From positions 1 to 25,613 of the forward strand of contig CALCNV010000060.1 in assembly GCA_937897645.1 (NCBI GenBank): a stretch of 25,613 nt of DNA, given 5' to 3'. Below, piece by piece: positions 19,264 to 25,613 of the stretch. The notes beneath the pieces are model-generated. The model worked only from the letters and a program-made list of their open reading frames with translations. It made no database searches and was not told the DNA's origin. How positions within the stretch are numbered: the first letter of the stretch is position 1; every line of letters starts with the position of its first letter. The stretch is from an uncultured Lysobacteraceae bacterium (lineage in GTDB: Bacteria; Pseudomonadota; Gammaproteobacteria; Xanthomonadales; Xanthomonadaceae). A program made the translations under genes and the position numbers.

Positions 19264-19293
19264 GGCTCCTGCTGCTCCTGCGACCAGGCTTGA

Positions 19294-19953
19294 TTACCAG
19301 ACCAGGTCGTCTGGCACCTGGTATTGCGGGTCTGCGTACGGGTCGTCTTGCGCTGGTGCGTTCGGGTCCACTTTCAGGGCGACGCATGCCGGGAACAGTG
19401 CTTCGGCCTCGGCCAACACGGCACTGGTGACCAGGAGGTAGCGGCCGTTCTGCTGCGCCACGCCCAGCTCGCCGGCGTTCAATGCCTTCAACTGTTCGGC
19501 GTTCACGTAAACGCGCTTGATCTTGCCGCCGTAGGGAAAATGACGGGCGATGTCGGCTTCGGCATCATTCAACGACTTGCCTTTCAGCAGTTCATCCACC
19601 TTGGCCTTGGCCTCGCGACGCAGGCGCGCTTCTTCCTGCTTCAGGCGTTCGGCTTCGATGCGCTCGTCTTTCTCTTTCTGCGCACGGATGGCGTAGGCCT
19701 TGGCCAGGTCCATTTCTTCGCGCGAACGTGCGGGCTTGGCCGATGGCGCGTGCGCTGGACGCGTCGCCTTGCCGGCGTGTGCCGGGCTGTTGCCTTGTCG
19801 TCTTGACGGATGCTGGCCGGGTTGCTTCGCAGAATGCGCATGATCAGGCTTGCGACCAGCGTGTTGCTCTGGCTTGCGATCCGGCCTGCGCTCGGGCTTG
19901 GGCGCTGGCTTGAAGCCAAGGCCGAGGAGTTGATCGCGGAGTGAGTCGGTCAT
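19294..19953 (-). CDS. DUF2058 (YaiL-like) protein
   Basis: 219 residues, no signal peptide. The N-terminus MTDSLRDQLLGLGF is characteristic of DUF2058. It is followed by a long basic, proline-rich low-complexity linker (about 15-80, rich in KP, RKPD, HAGK). Then comes a charged helical segment (EEMDLAKAYAIRAQKEKDERIEAERLKQEEARLRREAKAKV) and a C-terminal domain with FPYGGKIKRVYVNAEQLKAL. E. coli YaiL is shorter, mainly because it lacks so long a linker. The biochemical role is not established; the basic linker suggests nucleic-acid contact (inference). It lies 64 bases after slyX in the same direction, possibly the tail of that operon. Confidence 0.88.
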   Translation of the reverse strand: MTDSLRDQLLGLGFKPAPKPERRPDRKPEQHAGRKPDHAHSAKQPGQHPSRRQGNSPAHAGKATRPAHAPSAKPARSREEMDLAKAYAIRAQKEKDERIEAERLKQEEARLRREAKAKVDELLKGKSLNDAEADIARHFPYGGKIKRVYVNAEQLKALNAGELGVAQQNGRYLLVTSAVLAEAEALFPACVALKVDPNAPAQDDPYADPQYQVPDDLVW

Positions 19954-20017
19954 GGTCGTGGGCAATAGGTAGATAACAGTCTGCGAGGCCAGCCGTCGAG
20001 CGCCTGGCCGCAGGCGG

Positions 20018-20254
20018 TCAGTAGTGCGGTGGTGGTGGCTCGTCCGCGACCTCGGCGTACAACTCGGTACGCACCTTGCGCAGGTCGGACAACATGTGGC
20101 GCATGAGCTCCGAGGTGCGGCTGCCCTCTGCACGCGCATCGGCCAGGGCTTCGCTCAACTCTCCCAGCGCGTGTTCCTGGAACGCGAGTCGCGTTTCCAG
20201 TTCAACCAATCGCTGTTCCAGCAACATATCCGGCGTCTTCACTTCATTCTGCAT
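20018..20254 (-). CDS. slyX: SlyX family protein
   Basis: 78-residue coiled-coil protein of unknown function. Recognised by the start LEQRLVELETRLAFQEHALGELSEALAD and the end EPPPPHY, the SlyX hallmark. The middle is less typical (SRTSELMRHMLSDLRKVRTELYAE). The frame is open further upstream, but ATG 20254 is chosen because the SlyX homology begins just after it. Its start lies inside the last codons of ugd (11-base overlap, different frame), so its translation is probably coupled to ugd. Confidence 0.88.
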   Translation of the reverse strand: MQNEVKTPDMLLEQRLVELETRLAFQEHALGELSEALADARAEGSRTSELMRHMLSDLRKVRTELYAEVADEPPPPHY

Positions 20255-21596
20255 GTATCGATCTACCCCGGCCGATGCCGTAATACGCCAAACCAGCGGC
20301 TTCGACATCCGCAGGCTCATACAGGTTGCGTCCGTCGAACACGACCGCATCCGCAAGCGCGGAGCCAAGCCGTGAAAAATCGGGGCTGCGGAACTGCTTC
20401 CATTCCGTGACCACGACCAGTGCATCCGCGCCGCGGATCGCCGCCGAGGCGGAATCACAGATCACCAGGTCGTCGCGTTCGCCGAATATGCGCCGCGCCT
20501 CGTGCGCGGCCTCCGGGTCATACGCACGCACCTTGGCCCCGGCCTCCCAGAGTTGCGCCAGCAGGCGACGGCTTGAGGCCGCGCGCATGTCATCGGTATT
20601 CGGCTTGAATGCCAGGCCCCAGACCGCAAAGGTCTTGCCGCGCAGGCTTTCGTTCCCGTCCTGCGCATAGTGGCGCTGGATCAATTCGAACAGATGGCCC
20701 TTCTGTGATTCATTGACTGCTTCAACCGCATTGAGCAGGCGCGCGTCGTAATCATGCAGCTGCGCGGTGCGGGCCAGCGCCTGCACGTCCTTGGGGAAGC
20801 AGGACCCGCCATAACCCGCGCCGGGATAGATGAAGTGCCAACCGATGCGGGGATCGGAACCAATGCCGTGGCGTACGTGCTCGATATCCGCACCGACGCG
20901 CTCGGCGATGTTGGCGATCTCGTTCATGAAGCTGATCTTGGTGGCCAGCATCGCATTCGCGGCGTACTTGGTCAGCTCCGCCGAACGCACATCCATCACC
21001 ACGATGCGCTCGTGGTTGCGGTTGAACGGCGCGTACAGGCGCTTCATGCGCTCGATGGCCTTCGCGCTGTCGGCGCCAATCACGATGCGGTCGGGACGCA
21101 TGCAGTCGTTGACCGCATCGCCTTCCTTGAGGAATTCCGGGTTGGAGACGACGTCGAAGGCGACCTGCACGCCACGCGCCTGCAGTTCGGCCGCGATCGC
21201 GGCACGCACCTTGTCAGCGGTGCCTACCGGCACCGTGGACTTGTTGACGACCAGGGTGGGTGTTTCGATGTTGCGGCCAATGGTCCTGGCGACCGTGAGC
21301 ACATACTGCAGGTCCGCGCTGCCGTCCTCGTCCGGTGGCGTGCCCACGGCGATGAATACCACTTCGCCATGGGCAATGGCCTGCGCCGCATCGTTGGTGA
21401 AATCCAGGCGGCCCGCCGCATGGTTGGCCTTGACCATGGGTTCAAGGCCGGGTTCGTAGATCGGAATCACGCCACGCTTCAGGCCTTCAAGCTTGGCTGC
21501 GTCAATATCCACGCAGACTACGTCGTGCCCTACTTCCGCAAGGCATGTTCCCGTCACCAGACCGACATAGCCGGTTCCGAATATCGCCACCCGCAT
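20244..21596 (-). CDS. ugd: UDP-glucose 6-dehydrogenase
   Basis: 450 residues, the usual length. Oxidises UDP-glucose to UDP-glucuronate with two NAD+, feeding exopolysaccharide, lipopolysaccharide or aminoarabinose synthesis. N-terminal Rossmann motif MRVAIFGTGYVGLVTGTCLAEVGHDV, then VAVGTPPDEDGSADL, NPEFLKEGDAVNDCMRPDRIVIG, and the active site GYGGSCFPKD with Cys266 as nucleophile. GLAFKPNTDDMRAASS marks the C-terminal domain. GGGGAA lies 6 bases before ATG 21596. It follows the FKBP gene by 27 bases and overlaps slyX. No polysaccharide cluster adjoins it, so the end product is unknown. Confidence 0.97.
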   Translation of the reverse strand: MRVAIFGTGYVGLVTGTCLAEVGHDVVCVDIDAAKLEGLKRGVIPIYEPGLEPMVKANHAAGRLDFTNDAAQAIAHGEVVFIAVGTPPDEDGSADLQYVLTVARTIGRNIETPTLVVNKSTVPVGTADKVRAAIAAELQARGVQVAFDVVSNPEFLKEGDAVNDCMRPDRIVIGADSAKAIERMKRLYAPFNRNHERIVVMDVRSAELTKYAANAMLATKISFMNEIANIAERVGADIEHVRHGIGSDPRIGWHFIYPGAGYGGSCFPKDVQALARTAQLHDYDARLLNAVEAVNESQKGHLFELIQRHYAQDGNESLRGKTFAVWGLAFKPNTDDMRAASSRRLLAQLWEAGAKVRAYDPEAAHEARRIFGERDDLVICDSASAAIRGADALVVVTEWKQFRSPDFSRLGSALADAVVFDGRNLYEPADVEAAGLAYYGIGRGRSIHAE

Positions 21597-21623
21597 GTTG
21601 TGTTCCCCGTGCCGGTTCCAGCG

Positions 21624-22571
21624 TTACTGCAGGATGCCCAACAGCTCGACATCGAAGGTGAGCGTCGCATCCGGGCCAATCGGCCCACCCTGCGTTCCGG
21701 CCGGGCCGTAGGCGAGGTTGGAAGGAATCCAGAAGCGGTATTTCGAACCGACCGGCATCAGCGAAACACCCTCGGTCCAGCCCTTGATCACTTGACCCAG
21801 GCTGAAATCCAGCGGCTCGCCACGCTGATAGGAGCTGTCGAACACGGTACCGTCCAGCAACTTGCCTTCGTAGTTGACGCGCACGCGGCTGGCAGGCGTG
21901 GGCCGGGCGCCGTTGCCCGGCCGCAGGACCATGTACTGCAGGCCACTCGGCGTGGTGACCACGCCTTTTTCGGATTTGTTCTTGGTCAGGAACGCAGCAC
22001 CTTCCGCACGGTTGGCCGCACCGGCACTGCTCTGCTTCTTGGTCATGTAGGCCTGCATGGTGGCCATTGCGTCCTGCTCGCTGAGCAGTGGCTGGCCTTT
22101 TGCAAGCCGGGTGCGCACGGCCTGCATGAATACCGGCAGGTCGATCTCATTCTTCAATGGCGCCAGCGACGGTCCCACCGCGAAGCTGCCCAGCATCAAC
22201 CCGACCTTGTCCTTGGATACTGCAGGCGGCTGCGAACCAGGCGGCATGCCCGGAACCCCAGCGCCTTGCCGCACGGCAAGGTTCATGCGCAACGCTTCAT
22301 CGGTCGCCTTGGCTTCAGCCTCGGTCATCAGGGGTTTCCCACCTGCGAACACATTGCCGATGGCGCGCTCGAATGCCGCCATGTCGATGAAATCCGCGAC
22401 CGGTTCGAAGGACTTGCCCACGTCCATGCCTACCGCGTAACTGACTTTTTCGCGCTCGCTGACCAGCGCCGTCTTCGCGACTTTCCCGCCCGTCTGTGCC
22501 AAGACATTGCCTCCCAACATCGCCAGGGTTGCTGCTACCAGGGCGGCTACGCCGCGCATCGACCGCTTCAT
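21624..22571 (-). CDS. Periplasmic FKBP-type peptidyl-prolyl isomerase with duplicated N-terminal module
   Basis: 315 residues. Signal peptide MKRSMRGVAALVAATLAMLGGNVLAQ implies the periplasm. The C-terminal FKBP domain (about 205-315) has VRVNYEGKLLDGTVFDSSYQRGEPLDFSLGQVIKGWTEG and RFWIPSNLAYGP. Before it are two similar segments of the FKBP N-terminal (dimerisation) type: residues 42-97 (EKVSYAVGMDVG...LMTEAEAKAT) and 122-178 (DKVGLMLGSFAVG...LLSEQDAMAT); FkpA and Mip have one. Start 22571 is chosen over an in-frame upstream ATG because GGAG precedes it by 7 bases and a clean signal peptide follows. It lies between gpx (87 bases upstream) and ugd (27 bases downstream). Confidence 0.93.
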   Translation of the reverse strand: MKRSMRGVAALVAATLAMLGGNVLAQTGGKVAKTALVSEREKVSYAVGMDVGKSFEPVADFIDMAAFERAIGNVFAGGKPLMTEAEAKATDEALRMNLAVRQGAGVPGMPPGSQPPAVSKDKVGLMLGSFAVGPSLAPLKNEIDLPVFMQAVRTRLAKGQPLLSEQDAMATMQAYMTKKQSSAGAANRAEGAAFLTKNKSEKGVVTTPSGLQYMVLRPGNGARPTPASRVRVNYEGKLLDGTVFDSSYQRGEPLDFSLGQVIKGWTEGVSLMPVGSKYRFWIPSNLAYGPAGTQGGPIGPDATLTFDVELLGILQ

Positions 22572-22658
22572 CAAAACACTCCTCGAATCAAGACTGGCGC
22601 CAATCAACCGGCGTGAAGGCTTTATTGTCGCATGCAGCAACGCCTTCTTACTCCTGCA

Positions 22659-23222
22659 CTATTTGCCGGGACGCGCTGCCTTCAGTTCACGTTCGATCGC
22701 AGCCACCAGTTCGGCATCGTCGGGCTTGACCTTGCTGGAGAAATTCGCCACCACCTGGCCATCGCGACCGATCAGGTACTTGTGGAAATTCCAACCCGGC
22801 GCCACGCCGGTCTTGGCGGCGAGGTCGCGATACAGCGCGGTAGCCTCGGGTCCTTTTACATGGACCTTCTCGAACATCGGGAACTTGACGCCATAGGTCA
22901 GTGTGCAGAACTCCTTGATTTCCGCCTCGCTACCGGGCTCCTGCCCCATGAAATCGTTGGAGGGGAAACCAAGCACGGTGAACCCCTGTGCGGCGTATTG
23001 CTTCTGCAGGGCCTCCAACCCTTCGTATTGCGGGGTAAAACCACATTTACTGGCCGTGTTGACTATCAGGAGCACCTGCCCAGCGTAGGTTTCGTTCAGG
23101 TTTACCGGCGCTTTCCCGGCAAGCGGGCGATAACTTCTATCCAGCAATCCGTCTGCCCGGGCTGCGCCAGCCATCAGCAGGAGAACGGATAAAACAAGTA
23201 TTTTCAATGACTTGAAGTTCAT
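22659..23222 (-). CDS. Exported glutathione peroxidase family protein (cysteine type)
   Basis: 187 residues. Thioredoxin-fold peroxidase that reduces hydroperoxides. The catalytic Cys60 is in NTASKCGFTPQYEGLE (Cys, TGT, not selenocysteine), with the Gln of FPSNDFMGQEPG and the Trp of WNFHKYLI completing the Cys-Gln-Trp triad. The N-terminus (MNFKSLKILVLSVLLLMAGAARADG) is a cleavable signal peptide, so it acts in the periplasm, where thioredoxin-type or other thiol donors would be needed. ATG 23222 is preferred over an in-frame GTG at 23228 because GAGG lies 5 bases before it. It heads the minus-strand run and is divergent from the small exported protein gene. Confidence 0.93.
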   Translation of the reverse strand: MNFKSLKILVLSVLLLMAGAARADGLLDRSYRPLAGKAPVNLNETYAGQVLLIVNTASKCGFTPQYEGLEALQKQYAAQGFTVLGFPSNDFMGQEPGSEAEIKEFCTLTYGVKFPMFEKVHVKGPEATALYRDLAAKTGVAPGWNFHKYLIGRDGQVVANFSSKVKPDDAELVAAIERELKAARPGK

Positions 23223-23289
23223 ATACACCTCTATTTTCGGGAGCGCAGGCAGTATGCCTTCAGTTGGGTCACAAAGTTGTCATGACCTC

Positions 23290-23317
23290 TTGACGTGCCG
23301 TGTTTCGGTGTTATAGT
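23290..23317 (+). promoter_or_regulatory. Sigma-70 type promoter of the gntR-ABC operon
   Basis: TTGACG (23290-23295), a 16-base spacer, and TATAGT (23312-23317); both boxes match the consensus at five of six positions. It is about 38 bases upstream of the ATG of the small exported protein and overlaps the palindrome at 23307-23330. Confidence 0.75.
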
Positions 23318-23330
23318 TAAATACAACACC
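23307..23330. promoter_or_regulatory. Candidate GntR (YtrA-type) operator
   Basis: GGTGTT-xTAxTT|AAxTAx-AACACC: a 24-bp palindrome matching at 10 of 12 pairs and covering the -10 box. GTGT...ACAC-type arms with inner TA steps resemble known YtrA-subfamily sites. Autorepression by the GntR protein encoded 300 bases downstream is the simplest reading. Confidence 0.7.
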
Positions 23331-23354
23331 ACTCACCCAACGCAGGGGGGTCCC

Positions 23355-23615
23355 ATGAACCACAAACTGTTCACCACACTGTCGGGCCTGTCGGTCACCA
23401 GCACCTTGCTGGTCATCGGCATGATGACACCGGGCCAGGCTGCACGGCCGCCGGCTGCTACCAATGACAGTCCAATGGCCCGGACCCTCGACCCGGATGC
23501 CGCCATCGGCACCGGGGATGTGGCGGCACCGATCGAACGCAAGCAGCGCCGCCACCGCACCTCGCTCTCAATGCCTTATTTCTCATTTGCGCAATCACTG
23601 CGCCCGCGGGGCTGA
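23355..23615 (+). CDS. Small exported hypothetical protein, first gene of the gntR-ABC operon
   Basis: 86 residues, family not recognised. It has an AGGGGGG Shine-Dalgarno 4 bases before ATG 23355. The N-terminus (MNHKLFTTLSGLSVTSTLLVIGMMTPGQAA) looks like a signal peptide with a possible cut after GQAA, although a retained membrane anchor is also possible. The mature part is short, with a basic patch (IERKQRRHRTS) and a C-terminal aromatic stretch (MPYFSFAQSLRPRG). It ends 3 bases before the GntR start, so it is cotranscribed. It might be a ligand, a target or an accessory part of the ABC system; nothing in the sequence decides this. Confidence 0.72.
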   Translation: MNHKLFTTLSGLSVTSTLLVIGMMTPGQAARPPAATNDSPMARTLDPDAAIGTGDVAAPIERKQRRHRTSLSMPYFSFAQSLRPRG

Positions 23616-23618
23616 ACC

Positions 23619-23990
23619 ATGATGACCTTGACCTCAATCCAGTGGACCGATGGCGCGCCCATCTACCGCCAGCTGAAGGATCGCGTGATCGCGATGATGC
23701 TGGACGGCGTGCTGAAGCCGGGCGATGCCCTGCCGTCCGTACGCCAGGTGGCGGCCGAATACCAGCTCAACCCGATCACCGTATCGCGCGCCTATCAGGA
23801 GCTGGCGGACGAAGCGCTGGTGGAGAAACGCCGGGGACTGGGCATGTTCGTCACCGACGAAGCATCCAAGAAACTGCTCGCCAGCGAGCGCGAACGATTC
23901 CTGCACGATGAATGGCCGGCCGTCGCCGAGCGCATCCATCGCCTGGGCCTTTCCACTGAAGAACTTTTGCGCCTTGGGGGTGCCAAATGA
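23619..23990 (+). CDS. GntR family repressor, YtrA subfamily
   Basis: 123 residues: an N-terminal winged helix (PIYRQLKDRVIAMMLDGVLKPGDALPSVRQVAAEYQLNPITVSRAYQELADEALVEKRRGLGMFV) and only a short helical tail of about 45 residues, too small for a FadR or HutC effector domain. This short form next to ABC genes defines the YtrA subfamily. GGGG lies about 8 bases upstream; a second ATG at 23622 is equally possible. The stop overlaps the ATPase ATG by 4 bases. Probably represses its own operon through the palindrome at 23307-23330. Inducer unknown; in other bacteria such operons often answer to cell-envelope antibiotics. Confidence 0.93.
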   Translation: MMTLTSIQWTDGAPIYRQLKDRVIAMMLDGVLKPGDALPSVRQVAAEYQLNPITVSRAYQELADEALVEKRRGLGMFVTDEASKKLLASERERFLHDEWPAVAERIHRLGLSTEELLRLGGAK

Positions 23991-24859
23991 ATGCCGTAGC
24001 GAACAACGTGATCAGCGCAAAGAGCTTGCGAAAGACCTACCGGGGCAAGCCTGCGCTGGACAACACCAGCTTCGAGGTCGAAGCCGGCAAGATCATCGGC
24101 CTCATCGGCCCCAACGGCGCGGGCAAGACCACGGCACTCAAGGCCATCCTGGGCCTGATTCCCTTCGAAGGTGACCTGAAGGTGCTGGGCCTGGACCCGC
24201 GCAAGCAGCGTGATGAGCTGATGCGCGAGGTCTGCTTCATCGCCGACGTGGCCGTGCTGCCGCGCTGGATGCGGGTCAAGGAAGCCATCGATTTCGTCGA
24301 CGGCATCCACCCGCGCTTCGACCGCGCCAAGTGCGAGCGCTTCATCGCCAACACCAAGCTCAACCCCAACCTGCGCGTGCGCGAAATGTCGAAAGGCATG
24401 ATCGTGCAGCTGCACCTGGCGCTGGTGATGGCCATCGACGCGAAGCTGCTGGTGCTGGACGAACCTACCCTGGGCCTGGACATCCTGTACCGCAAGCAGT
24501 TCTACCAGCGCCTGCTGGAGGATTACTTCGACGAACAGAAGACCATCATCGTCACCACCCACCAGGTGGAAGAGATCGAGAACATCCTCACCGACGTGAT
24601 GTTCATCCGCGACGGCAAGATCGTGCTGACTGCCGCCATGGATGAAGTGGCGGATCGCTACACGGAAGTGCTGGCCTCTGCAGAACACATCGATACCGCC
24701 CGTGCACTGAAGCCCATCGACGAACGTGCCCTGCCCTTCGGCAAGACCGTGATGTTGTTCGATGGCGTGCCCAGGGAACAACTCGCCGCCCTGGGCGAAA
24801 CCCGCAATCCCGGCCTGGCCGACCTGTTCGTGGCCATCATGAAAGGAACCTACGCATGA
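23987..24859 (+). CDS. ABC transporter ATP-binding protein (YtrB-like)
   Basis: 290 residues. Cytoplasmic ATPase that would energise the permease encoded next. Walker A is GPNGAGKT (residues 42-49, GPNGAGKTTA), Walker B LLVLDEP (154-160), D-loop near TLGLD, and H-loop His192 in TTHQVEEIE. The signature motif is MSKGM in place of LSGGQ, as in several YtrB-like ATPases. About 70 residues after the H-loop form an extra C-terminal region. It overlaps gntR by 4 bases and the permease by 4 bases (ATGA both times), indicating tight translational coupling. Confidence 0.94.
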   Translation: MNAVANNVISAKSLRKTYRGKPALDNTSFEVEAGKIIGLIGPNGAGKTTALKAILGLIPFEGDLKVLGLDPRKQRDELMREVCFIADVAVLPRWMRVKEAIDFVDGIHPRFDRAKCERFIANTKLNPNLRVREMSKGMIVQLHLALVMAIDAKLLVLDEPTLGLDILYRKQFYQRLLEDYFDEQKTIIVTTHQVEEIENILTDVMFIRDGKIVLTAAMDEVADRYTEVLASAEHIDTARALKPIDERALPFGKTVMLFDGVPREQLAALGETRNPGLADLFVAIMKGTYA

Positions 24860-25613
24860 ACGCCCTAGCCACCGCAAGCACGACCTCGCATAAAACCAAT
24901 ACGTTCAAATGGCTGTTGAAGCGCGAATACTGGGAAAACCGCGGCGGCTTCCTGTGGGCGCCCTTGATCACCGGCGGCATCGTCAGCGTCTTGACCGCCG
25001 TGCTGGCCGTGATCGGTGTCATCCGCTTCAAGCAGAGCGGCTTCGGCGACGACCTGCACCTGAATAGCGACTTGGCGGAACATGCGCGCCAGATCGGCGG
25101 CATCGGCGATACCGCCCTGCTGGTGGGCATCAGCCTGACCACGCTGGTGTTGGCGTTCGTGGTGTTCTTCTACGCCTTGGGCAGCCTGTACGACGATCGC
25201 CGCGACCGCAGCGTGCTGTTCTGGAAGTCGCTGCCGGTGTCCGACACGCAGATGGTGTTGTCGAAGGCCAGTTGGGCCTTGTTGCTGGCACCCATCCTGT
25301 CCATCGCAGCCGGCGTGTTGATCGGCGTGGTGCTCTGGATCATTGCCGGCATCAGCATGGCGGCGATTGGCGTGCCGGGCGCTTCGGCCATCTTTACCCA
25401 GGCACATCCGTTGCGCGTGATTGGCAATATGCTGACCGCCATCCCGGTGTACCTGCTCTGGGCCTTGCCGGCGGTAGGCTGGTTGATGTTGTGCTCGGCC
25501 TGGGCACGCAGCAAGCCGTTCCTGTGGGCCGTGCTGATACCGGTGCTGGCCTCCGTCATGGTCAGCATGATCGGCATCCTGCCCGGCTTCGACATCAACT
25601 ATGGCAAGGTCTG
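24856..25613 (+). CDS. ABC transporter permease, N-terminal part
   Basis: The frame is open from ATG 24856 to the window edge: 252 residues seen, end missing. A cytoplasmic start (FKWLLKREYWENRGGFLWAP) leads into TM1 (ITGGIVSVLTAVLAVIGVI). Further hydrophobic segments lie at about residues 92-115 (LVGISLTTLVLAFVVFFYALGSLY), 135-165 and 190-245. The conserved DRRDRSVLFWKSLPVSDTQMVLSK segment after TM2 is typical of ABC-2-type export permeases linked to YtrA regulators. It forms the transporter with the preceding ATPase. Confidence 0.9.
   Translation, partial: MNALATASTTSHKTNTFKWLLKREYWENRGGFLWAPLITGGIVSVLTAVLAVIGVIRFKQSGFGDDLHLNSDLAEHARQIGGIGDTALLVGISLTTLVLAFVVFFYALGSLYDDRRDRSVLFWKSLPVSDTQMVLSKASWALLLAPILSIAAGVLIGVVLWIIAGISMAAIGVPGASAIFTQAHPLRVIGNMLTAIPVYLLWALPAVGWLMLCSAWARSKPFLWAVLIPVLASVMVSMIGILPGFDINYGKV

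Noticed and set aside
20754..22616. 620-codon plus-strand open frame opposite ugd and the FKBP gene
   Set aside because: It spans two confident minus-strand genes and their junction and has no domain of its own.
22572..22658. Possible terminator between gpx and the FKBP gene
   Set aside because: Only weak pairing (AAGGC...GCCTT with a long loop) and no T run; not strong enough to call.

Overview
The window is a GC-rich, densely coding chromosomal segment. It most likely comes from a gammaproteobacterium of the Xanthomonadales (Xanthomonadaceae or Rhodanobacteraceae). Pointers are the large-type NAD-glutamate dehydrogenase, a split metH beside an ArsR-methyltransferase (SahR-type) regulator, a SlyX ending in PPPPHY, a YtrA-type GntR/ABC operon, and intergenic palindromes starting with GTGG or GTAG, as REP elements do in Stenotrophomonas and its relatives. 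The genus cannot be fixed from sequence reading alone. No rRNA, tRNA, CRISPR array, insertion sequence or phage gene was seen.

Layout. (1) 1-3137, minus: the N-terminal two thirds of NAD-glutamate dehydrogenase, cut by the window edge. (2) 3454-8470, plus: a TetR repressor, a periplasmic adaptor lipoprotein and an RND pump, ending at a strong terminator; a candidate operator sits just before tetR, and no outer-membrane channel gene is present. (3) 8711-10638, minus: a DUF885 metallopeptidase-like lipoprotein with its own terminator. (4) 10987-12135, minus: an acyl-CoA dehydrogenase. (5) 12206-19210, plus: a five-gene run. A SahR-like regulator under a 30-bp palindromic operator is followed by the homocysteine half of MetH, the folate/cobalamin/activation half of MetH, a permuted papain-fold protein and an MFS transporter. 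(6) 19294-23222, minus, converging on the previous run: periplasmic glutathione peroxidase, a FKBP isomerase with a duplicated N-terminal module, UDP-glucose dehydrogenase, SlyX and a DUF2058 protein. (7) 23290 to the right edge, plus: a promoter/operator, a small exported protein, a GntR (YtrA-type) repressor, an ABC ATPase and an ABC permease cut by the edge.

The most unusual feature is the load of palindromic elements. There are REP-type pairs of three sequence types at 8548-8613, 10773-10865 and 19196-19263, a head-to-tail REP doublet at 10915-10967, and a weaker palindrome at 10662-10716. Two unrelated elements lie in the methionine synthase locus: one separates the two metH halves, and the other is embedded in frame inside the activation domain, so about 46 residues of the enzyme are encoded by a palindromic repeat. 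The third REP pair supplies the stop codon of the MFS transporter.

Regulatory logic visible in the sequence: three repressor genes (tetR, sahR, gntR) each have a palindrome placed where the repressor would block its own transcription unit. All regulator-operator pairings are inferences from position and symmetry.
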